A stretch of 64,000 nucleotides of DNA from Gammaproteobacteria bacterium. GTDB lineage: Bacteria; Pseudomonadota; Gammaproteobacteria; Xanthomonadales; SZUA-36. The translations under genes were made by a program, and so were the position numbers. The stretch spans positions 1 to 64,000 of the forward strand of contig JAUIJU010000012.1 of the NCBI GenBank assembly GCA_030431095.1. The letters run 5' to 3'. Within the stretch, counting starts at the first letter, position 1. Every line of letters begins with the position of its first letter. Below are positions 58,463-64,000 of the stretch, in pieces. The notes below the pieces were generated by a model, which ran no database searches, had not been told where the DNA came from, and was given only the letters and a program-made list of their open reading frames with translations.

Positions 58463-60073
58463 TCAGAGGTTCTGGTAATTGGGGCCGGCGCCGCCTTCGG
58501 GCGTGACCCAGTTGATGATCTGGTACGGGTCCTTGATGTCACAGGTCTTGCAGTGCACGCAATTGGCGGCATTGATCTGCAGACGGCGTCCACCTTCATC
58601 CTCCACCATCTCGTAGACGGCGGCCGGGCAGAAACGGGTGCAGGGGTTGCCGTACTCTTCGGTGCAGCGCTCGGTACAGACATCCGGCTCGAGGATCTTC
58701 AGGTGCACCGGCTGGTCTTCGTCGTGCTCGGTGGCGGCGAAGTAGACCGAGGCCAGGCGGTCGCGCGGCGGCAGTTCGCGCGGGCCCCATTCACGCTCCG
58801 GCGGATTGAATTCCGCGCGCTTCTCGAGTTCTTCGTGGTCGGCGTGGTTGCGCAGGGTGCGCGGCAGCGCGCCACCGGTCAGCGTCTCGATGGCCGCCGT
58901 CAGCAGGCCGCGCCAGAGGCCCTTGTTGAAGCCGGGCCGGATGTTGCGCACTTTCTTCAGTTCCGCCATCACCGGGCTCGCGCGCAGGCGCGCGTCGAAA
59001 CCTTCCGCGGCGCCTTTTTCGGCAATGTGCCCGGCGGCCAGCATGCCCGAACGCAGCGCCTGGTGGGTGCCCTTGATCTTGGGCACGTTGAGCAGGCCGG
59101 CGGCATCGCCGATCAGCACGGCGCCGGGCATTTCCACCTTCGGCAGAGACTGGAAGCCGCCTTCGACCAGCGCGCGTGCGCCGCTGGATATGATTTCGCC
59201 GCCCTCGATCAGCTCCCGCACCATGGGGTGGTGCTTGAACTGCTGGAAGGCCTCGAAGGGCACGAAGTCCGGGTCGGCGTAGTCCAGCCCACAGACGTAG
59301 CCCAGGGCGATGCGGTCCTCGTCGAGGTGATAGATGAAGCTGCCACCGTAGATGTCGCTGTCCAGCGGCCAGCCCAGGGTGTGCTGCACCAGGCCCGGAG
59401 TGGACTTGCCGGGAGCGACTTTCCACAGCTCCTTCATGCCGATGGCGTAGGTCTGCGGGTCGCTGTCAGCGTCCAGCTCGAAACGGCGGATCAGCTGTTT
59501 GCTGAGGTGGCCACGGCAGCCTTCACCCAGCACCGTGGTCCTGGCATGAATCTCGATGCCCTGCACGTAGCTGTCCTTGGGCTCGCCAGCCAGGTCCACG
59601 CCCATGTCACCGATGATCACGCCACCCACGGCGCCTTCATCGGTGAAATGAATGTCGGACGCGGCGAAGCCCGGGAATATGTCCACACCGGCGGCCTCCG
59701 CCTTGTCCGCCAGCCACTGGCAGGTGGCGCCCAGGGAAACGATGAAATTGCCGTGGTTGTTCTGCTGGGGCGGCGTGGGCAGCTTGCGCCTGGATGCTTT
59801 GCCCAGGTACCAGAACTCGTCTTTTTCCACGGGAACGCAAATCGGTGGGGGCGCGTCGCGCCAGCCCGGTACGAGCTCATCCAGGGGCCCGGGCTCGATC
59901 ACCGCGCCGGACAGGATGTGGGCGCCCACCTCCGAGGCCTTTTCGATCACCGCCACCATCAGGTCTGCGTCAAGCTGCTTCAGGCGCAGTGCGCAGGCCA
60001 GCCCGGCGGGTCCGGCGCCGACCACGACGACGTCGTATTCCATGATTTCGCGCTCGGCGTCAGGCAGGCTCAT
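58463..60073 (-). CDS. Electron transfer flavoprotein-ubiquinone oxidoreductase
   Basis: A 536-residue membrane-associated flavoprotein that passes electrons from ETF to ubiquinone. FAD loop [51 protein letters not shown], and the second FAD block [20 protein letters not shown]. The [4Fe-4S] cysteines are in [13 protein letters not shown] and [13 protein letters not shown]. Length is normal. First gene of the seven-gene operon that ends with the halogenase-like gene. Confidence 0.96.
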   Translation of the reverse strand: MSLPDAEREIMEYDVVVVGAGPAGLACALRLKQLDADLMVAVIEKASEVGAHILSGAVIEPGPLDELVPGWRDAPPPICVPVEKDEFWYLGKASRRKLPTPPQQNNHGNFIVSLGATCQWLADKAEAAGVDIFPGFAASDIHFTDEGAVGGVIIGDMGVDLAGEPKDSYVQGIEIHARTTVLGEGCRGHLSKQLIRRFELDADSDPQTYAIGMKELWKVAPGKSTPGLVQHTLGWPLDSDIYGGSFIYHLDEDRIALGYVCGLDYADPDFVPFEAFQQFKHHPMVRELIEGGEIISSGARALVEGGFQSLPKVEMPGAVLIGDAAGLLNVPKIKGTHQALRSGMLAAGHIAEKGAAEGFDARLRASPVMAELKKVRNIRPGFNKGLWRGLLTAAIETLTGGALPRTLRNHADHEELEKRAEFNPPEREWGPRELPPRDRLASVYFAATEHDEDQPVHLKILEPDVCTERCTEEYGNPCTRFCPAAVYEMVEDEGGRRLQINAANCVHCKTCDIKDPYQIINWVTPEGGAGPNYQNL

Positions 60074-60114
60074 GCGGGGCGGTTCACCTTGTCGGATGAC
60101 GTTGGAAACGGGGC

Positions 60115-60120
60115 ATTATA
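60115..60120 (-). promoter_or_regulatory. -10 box of the ETF-QO operon
   Basis: GCTATAATGC on the minus strand contains a perfect TATAAT 41 nt before the ETF-QO ATG. It is the only clear promoter-like site for the seven genes downstream. Confidence 0.5.
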
Positions 60121-60166
60121 GCGGCAGAATCGCCCTGGTCCCATGATCCGTAAGGACGGTTTTGGC

Positions 60167-60172
60167 TATACT
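60167..60172 (+). promoter_or_regulatory. -10 box before the cNMP-binding gene
   Basis: TTGGCTATACT ends in TATACT, 53 nt before the ATG; it carries the same GGCTATACT string as two other promoters in the window. Confidence 0.45.
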
Positions 60173-60225
60173 GACTGCGCTTTGACACCCGGGCCGTGCG
60201 AAGCCCGGACACGAGGACACCCGCA

Positions 60226-60588
60226 ATGAACATGCTCGAATACTTCAAGAACTGGGACGACGTGGTGGAGTTTCCCAAGAAGACGCAGATCTTCGGTGAA
60301 ATGGACCCCGCCGATTACATGTACGTGATCCTCAGCGGCGAGGTGGAGGTGACCCTGCGTGGCGAACCCCTCGGCGCCGAGCTGGAGGGCGGCATCGTGG
60401 GTGAAATGGCCATGATCAACAATTCCACCCGCTCCGCCGCGGCGAAAACGCTGACCAAGGTGCGCGCCGCGCGCATCGACCGTGATCGCTTTCGCGACAT
60501 CATCACCGACAACCCGGATTTCGCCCTGCACCTGATGCAGGTCATGGCCAACCGGCTGCGCGTGGCGGACCAGGTGATCGCCGGCTGA
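60226..60588 (+). CDS. Stand-alone cyclic-nucleotide-binding domain protein
   Basis: A 120-residue protein made of one cNMP-binding (CRP-like) beta-roll: VEFPKKTQIFGEMDPADYMY, VILSGEVEVTLRG, the phosphate-binding cassette region GGIVGEMAMINNSTRSAAA and a short C-helix (ALHLMQVMANRLRVADQVI). In the cassette the usual GEL/GEM-x-RS-A pattern is kept (GEMAMINNSTRSA), so a cyclic nucleotide or similar ligand may bind. There is no DNA-binding helix-turn-helix or output domain, so it must act by protein contact. It converges on the ABC permease gene. Confidence 0.88.
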   Translation: MNMLEYFKNWDDVVEFPKKTQIFGEMDPADYMYVILSGEVEVTLRGEPLGAELEGGIVGEMAMINNSTRSAAAKTLTKVRAARIDRDRFRDIITDNPDFALHLMQVMANRLRVADQVIAG

Positions 60589-60604
60589 GCGACACCGCCC
60601 GCGG

Positions 60605-61693
60605 TCAGTCCAGCGTCTTGTCAAAGCGGCGGACCGCAACGGTCAGCGCCAGCACCAGGAACACCCCGAGCGCGGCCAGTTCGCCACGCAGTTCCCACAA
60701 TTCCGCGCCCCGCAGCACCACACCGCGAATCAGGCGCATGAAGTGCGTCATGGGCAGCACCTCGGCGATCCACTGCGCCGCCGTGGGCATGCCGTCGAAG
60801 GGAAACATGAATCCCGACAGCAGGATCGACGGCAGCAGGATGAAGAACGTCATCTGCATGGCCTGGAACTGGTTCGTCGCCAGGGTGGAGATCATCAGTC
60901 CCAGGGCCAGGTTGGCCACGATGAACAGCAGGATCACGGTGTAGGCGTCCAGCAGGTTCCCGCGGATGGGCACGCGGAACAGCCAGTCGCCCAGCAGCAG
61001 GATCAGGGTGGCCTGCACCAGTCCGATCACGATGTACGGCAGAATTTTCGCGACCATCAGCTCCGTCGAGCGGATCGGCGTGGTGATCAGCAGCTCCAGG
61101 TTGCCCCGCTCGCGCTCGCGCACGATGGCGACGGCGGTGAACAGGGTCATGGTCATGGTCAGGATGATGCCGATCAGGCCCGGCACGGTGTTCACCGGCG
61201 AGCGCCGTTCCGGATTGTAGTAGGTGCGCACTTCCAGGGTGGGCGGCCGGTCGTTCACCGGCGTGGTGCGCGCCGGCATCGCCAGGCTGGCCGCCGCGCC
61301 CTGCACCACGGTGTCCGAACCGTCGATCAGCAACTGACCCGCGGCGCGGTCCTGCTGTTGCAGGCGCCGCTCGAAATCGGGCGGCAGGTAGATACCCACG
61401 CTGATCTGCCCGGCGCGCATCAGTTCCTCCAGCGCGGCGGCGCTGCCTGCCTGGTGCGTGATGTCGATGACCTGCGAGCGGGCCAGGTCCTGGACGTACT
61501 GGCGCGAGGCGGCGGTGGCGGACAGGTCGGCGATTCCCGCGGAGAGATGTCGTGGATCCATGTTGATGGCGTAGCCGAACAGCAGCAACTGCATGATGGG
61601 CAGGCCCACGATCATGCCGAAGCTCAGGCGATCGCGACGCAGCTGGCGCACTTCCTTGGCGGCCACGGCGCCGATGCGGCGCAGGAATTTCAC
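60605..61693 (-). CDS. ABC-2 type transporter permease
   Basis: A 362-residue permease of the YhhJ/YbhR type. One N-terminal membrane segment (LSFGMIVGLPIMQLLLFGYA), a large periplasmic domain, then five C-terminal segments, with the coupling-helix block RERERGNLELLITTPIRSTE. Its ATG overlaps the stop of the ATPase gene by 4 nt. Efflux of drugs or lipids is the usual role. Confidence 0.92.
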   Translation of the reverse strand: MKFLRRIGAVAAKEVRQLRRDRLSFGMIVGLPIMQLLLFGYAINMDPRHLSAGIADLSATAASRQYVQDLARSQVIDITHQAGSAAALEELMRAGQISVGIYLPPDFERRLQQQDRAAGQLLIDGSDTVVQGAAASLAMPARTTPVNDRPPTLEVRTYYNPERRSPVNTVPGLIGIILTMTMTLFTAVAIVRERERGNLELLITTPIRSTELMVAKILPYIVIGLVQATLILLLGDWLFRVPIRGNLLDAYTVILLFIVANLALGLMISTLATNQFQAMQMTFFILLPSILLSGFMFPFDGMPTAAQWIAEVLPMTHFMRLIRGVVLRGAELWELRGELAALGVFLVLALTVAVRRFDKTLD

Positions 61694-62655
61694 GCCACAC
61701 GCTCCTGCCGTGTCGGCAGCGTGGCGGCCACGAACACGTCTTCCAGGCTGGCGGGCGCGGGGTCGCAGCGCTCGACGCCGAACCCGGCCCGGCGCACCGT
61801 GTCGGCCACGGCGACGGCCGCGTCGTCATGTTCACTTGCCGCCAGCACGCGCAGTTCGTTTCCGATCTGCGCCACGCTGAGCACCCAGGGCTCGGCGTGC
61901 AGGGCCTTGCCGGCGCGCCGCGGCCGGTCGGTGCGCAGCACCACCACCTGGGCGTCGATGTCGCGGCTGAGCGCCTCCGGACTGCCGGCGGCGGCCAGCC
62001 GCCCCTGGTCGAGAATGGCCAGTTCGTGGCAGCGCCCGGCTTCGTCCATGTAGTGGGTGGACACCAGGATGGTGGTGCCGGCCTCGACCAGGTCGAACAG
62101 CGACTCCCAGAAGGCGCGGCGGTTCTCCGGGTCCACCGCGCTGGTAGGTTCGTCCAGGAACAGCAGTTCCGGTTCATGCAGCAGCGCGGCGCCCAGCGCC
62201 AGGCGCTGTTTCTGGCCGCCGCTCATGGTGCCGGCGCGCTGATCCAGCAACCGGGTGAGCTCGTAGCGTTCACACAGGGCATCCACGCGCTCACGCTTCG
62301 TGGCGCGGGGCAGGGCATAGACCTCGGCCATGAAGTCGAGGTTCTCGCGCACCGTCAGGTCTTCGTACAGTGAAAACTTCTGGGTCATGTAGCCGACCTT
62401 GCGGCGCAGGGCCTCGGCCTCGGCGGGAATCGCGTGACCCAGCACCGTGGCTTCGCCCTCGGTGGGTGTGAGCAGGCCGCAGAGCATGCGGATGGTGGTG
62501 GACTTACCCGAGCCGTTGGGTCCCAGGAAGCCGTATATGCGCGAGCGCGGAACCGCCAGGTCCACGTGGTCGACCGCCCGCAGCGCACCGAAATCGCGGG
62601 TCAGGCCGCGCGTGCGGATCGCGAGGTCGGCGTGCCTGGCGTCGGTCCGGACCAT
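61690..62655 (-). CDS. ABC transporter ATP-binding protein
   Basis: A 321-residue ATPase. Walker A GFLGPNGSGKSTTIRML, signature TMSGGQKQRLALG, Walker B ELLFLDEPTSAVD and the switch His in ILVSTHYMDEA. The C-terminal extension (about 80 residues, ending TRQERVA) is like that of YbhF/CcmA-type drug ATPases. ATG 62655 is used; earlier codons overlap the membrane-fusion gene end. Confidence 0.94.
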   Translation of the reverse strand: MVRTDARHADLAIRTRGLTRDFGALRAVDHVDLAVPRSRIYGFLGPNGSGKSTTIRMLCGLLTPTEGEATVLGHAIPAEAEALRRKVGYMTQKFSLYEDLTVRENLDFMAEVYALPRATKRERVDALCERYELTRLLDQRAGTMSGGQKQRLALGAALLHEPELLFLDEPTSAVDPENRRAFWESLFDLVEAGTTILVSTHYMDEAGRCHELAILDQGRLAAAGSPEALSRDIDAQVVVLRTDRPRRAGKALHAEPWVLSVAQIGNELRVLAASEHDDAAVAVADTVRRAGFGVERCDPAPASLEDVFVAATLPTRQERVA

Positions 62656-62662
62656 GGCATCC

Positions 62663-63622
62663 TCAGGGCAGCCAGGCTTCCAGCGGCACGCCCGTGGGCA
62701 GGTCCGCGGCACCCGGCAGGTCCACCTCCGCCAGGTAGGCCAGGCGCGAGCGGTCGTGCTCGGTCAGGGCGAAGTAGGGGGTGAAGCTGGCGTCGGCCGA
62801 CACCCAGCGAACGGTGCCTTGCAACGGTTCCGGCAGGCCGTCGACGGCGACCAGCAATTGCGTTCCCGGCGTGATGCGGGCGCGCAGGGGCTCGGCTACG
62901 TACACCCGGGCATACGGCCGCGCCGTGTCGAGCAGAACGGCCACGGTGGCGCCGGGCGCCGGGCGTTCGCCGACTTCGAACAGCACCTTGTCGATGACGC
63001 CGTTCATCGGCGCCGCCAGGGTGAGGCGCTGCAGGTCGAGTTCGGCCTGCGCCACACCGGCTTCCTGAACCGCCAGCGCCGCTTCGGCCTGTTTGAGTTC
63101 TTCCAGCGTGGTGCCGTTGAGCAGGCGCTCCAGGGCCTGGCGCTGGGCCGCTTCACGGGCCGTGGCGTCGGCCAGCAGGTCCCGCCGGTTGTCCCGGGCC
63201 TGCTCTTCGCCGAGGCCCCGTTCGAACAGGTTGTTCTCGCGCTCGTAGTTGGCCCGGCTGTTGCGTACGAGGGCTTCCGCAGCGGCCAGGTTTGCGCGGG
63301 CCTGGGCGATGTCTTCCTCGCGCGGCCCGCGGCGCAGTTCCGCCAGCCGCGCCGCGGCCTGGTCGCGGCTGGCCGTGGCCCGCGCCAGGCGGGCTGCATT
63401 GCGGGTGGGGTCCTGTCGCAGAATGACGGTGCCGGCGGCAGCCCTGGCGCCGTCCTCGACGAAGATGGCGGTGATGGGTTCACTGCTTTCCACCGCCAGT
63501 TCCACCCGGTCCCGTTCCAGGGTGCCGACCAGGTGATCGTTGGTTTCCTGCGAGCAGGCCGCCAGGGCGCAGGCCACGGCCAGCAGCAGTGACGTGAGGC
63601 CAGGTTGCGTGCAGCGGCTCAC
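62663..63622 (-). CDS. HlyD-family membrane fusion lipoprotein of the ABC efflux system
   Basis: A 319-residue periplasmic adaptor. The N-terminus has a lipobox (AVACALAACSQE, Cys23), so it may be lipid-anchored. The barrel-sandwich half begins LAVESSEPITAIFVEDGARA, a long alpha-hairpin follows (ARANLAAAEALVRNSRANYE), and the second half has LAAPMNGVIDKVLFEVGERP. It pairs with the ABC-2 permease and ATPase, as in YhiI-YhiH-YhhJ systems; an outer-membrane channel is not in the window. It overlaps the TetR gene by 4 nt. Confidence 0.92.
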   Translation of the reverse strand: MSRCTQPGLTSLLLAVACALAACSQETNDHLVGTLERDRVELAVESSEPITAIFVEDGARAAAGTVILRQDPTRNAARLARATASRDQAAARLAELRRGPREEDIAQARANLAAAEALVRNSRANYERENNLFERGLGEEQARDNRRDLLADATAREAAQRQALERLLNGTTLEELKQAEAALAVQEAGVAQAELDLQRLTLAAPMNGVIDKVLFEVGERPAPGATVAVLLDTARPYARVYVAEPLRARITPGTQLLVAVDGLPEPLQGTVRWVSADASFTPYFALTEHDRSRLAYLAEVDLPGAADLPTGVPLEAWLP

Positions 63623-64000
63623 GAGGCGATCACTCCGTGTTTCAACAAGCGTTGAATCTGTGCCCTGATGCGATCGCGCCCGTCACCGACCGGGGCCACG
63701 CCGATCACTCGTTCGGTCAGGCTCCCGGCGACCAGCGGGAACACCACCATGGCCAGCAGCAACACCGTCAGGGCCTCGGGATCGGCGTCTTCGGACAGGT
63801 CTCCGCGTCGCTGGGCCTGGCGCACCAGTTCCGGAATCCGTCCACCCAGGCGCGGCGCGAAGCGGATGGCGAAGGCCTCGCGCAGGTTGCCGCCGGGCAA
63901 CAGGGCCTCGCGCACCAGCAATGGCAGCAGGTTGGGGTGCTCGTCGGCCAGCCCGTAGACCAGGTCCAACAGGGCCAGGGGTGAGCCTTCGGGGTTCTCC
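63619..64000 (-). CDS. TetR-family regulator, C-terminal part (start outside window)
   Basis: The frame is open to the right edge (Glu-Asn-Pro-Glu-Gly at the border), so only about 126 C-terminal residues are seen. They form the helical ligand-binding domain of a TetR-like protein: LALLDLVYGLADEHPNLLPL, LGGRIPELVRQAQRRGDL and ALTVLLLAMVVFPLVAGSL. The DNA-binding domain is beyond the window. It is the first gene of the efflux operon and likely its regulator; the family match is inferred from pattern and context. Confidence 0.75.
   Translation of the reverse strand, partial: ENPEGSPLALLDLVYGLADEHPNLLPLLVREALLPGGNLREAFAIRFAPRLGGRIPELVRQAQRRGDLSEDADPEALTVLLLAMVVFPLVAGSLTERVIGVAPVGDGRDRIRAQIQRLLKHGVIAS

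Overview
The window is high-GC chromosomal DNA from a free-living gammaproteobacterium. It carries the canonical gammaproteobacterial block rpsB-tsf-pyrH-frr-uppS-cdsA-dxr-rseP-bamA-skp-lpxD-fabZ-lpxA-lpxB-rnhB, tRNA genes with encoded CCA ends, and an outer-membrane/lipid A gene set. The surrounding genes (branched-chain keto-acid dehydrogenase, tyrosine catabolism, MetX/CBS/MetB sulfur genes, a DUF222-HNH protein) suggest the Xanthomonadales/Wenzhouxiangellaceae neighbourhood; that placement is inference. Coding density is very high, no gap between genes exceeds 300 nt, and I saw no transposase, prophage, integron or CRISPR array.

Layout. 1-7.7 kb: a DUF222-HNH protein cut by the window edge, a secreted S9 prolyl oligopeptidase, RNase D, an exported formylglycine-generating-enzyme-fold protein, an S1/P1 nuclease and tRNA-Leu(CAA). 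7.8-14.4 kb: coupled metX-cysteine dioxygenase genes, a TrmB-like methyltransferase, a tail-to-tail pair of paralogous DUF6502-type proteins, a second methyltransferase, a DUF805 protein, a BtuF-like protein, a small Cys-rich protein and tRNA-Val(CAC). 14.5-22.8 kb: small membrane proteins, a truncated asparaginase-fold protein, a 999-residue exported protein of unknown function, WrbA, ArsC, a YihY-type protein and a TlpA-like thioredoxin. 22.8-37.7 kb: the envelope/translation block, all on the minus strand and densely overlapped.

38-46.9 kb is an amino-acid catabolic region: branched-chain 2-oxoacid dehydrogenase (E1alpha, E1beta, E2), tryptophan 2,3-dioxygenase, a MarR regulator and the pathway hpd-hmgA-fahA-maiA from 4-hydroxyphenylpyruvate to fumarate plus acetoacetate. 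A perfect inverted repeat sits between the -35 and -10 boxes of the hpd promoter. 46.9-51.5 kb: two DUF4398-type lipoproteins (one with an OmpA domain), a DUF465 protein, cystathionine beta-synthase and a MetB-type enzyme. 51.5-60.1 kb is one apparent seven-gene minus-strand operon: ETF-ubiquinone oxidoreductase, etfB, etfA, acetoacetyl-CoA synthetase, an alpha/beta hydrolase, a subclass B3-type metallo-beta-lactamase and a flavin-dependent tryptophan-halogenase-family protein. The first four link to the catabolic region, since they take electrons from acyl-CoA oxidation and activate acetoacetate. The last three form an unexplained module joined by short overlaps, two of its genes apparently starting at CTG and TTG. 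60.2-64 kb: a stand-alone cyclic-nucleotide-binding domain protein and a TetR-controlled ABC-2 efflux operon.

The most interesting items are the halogenase/metallo-beta-lactamase/hydrolase module, the convergent DUF6502-type paralogues with related upstream elements, the hpd operator, a cysteine dioxygenase that retains the Cys-Tyr cofactor residues, and a ribosomal protein S2 with a roughly 145-residue histone-H1-like tail.
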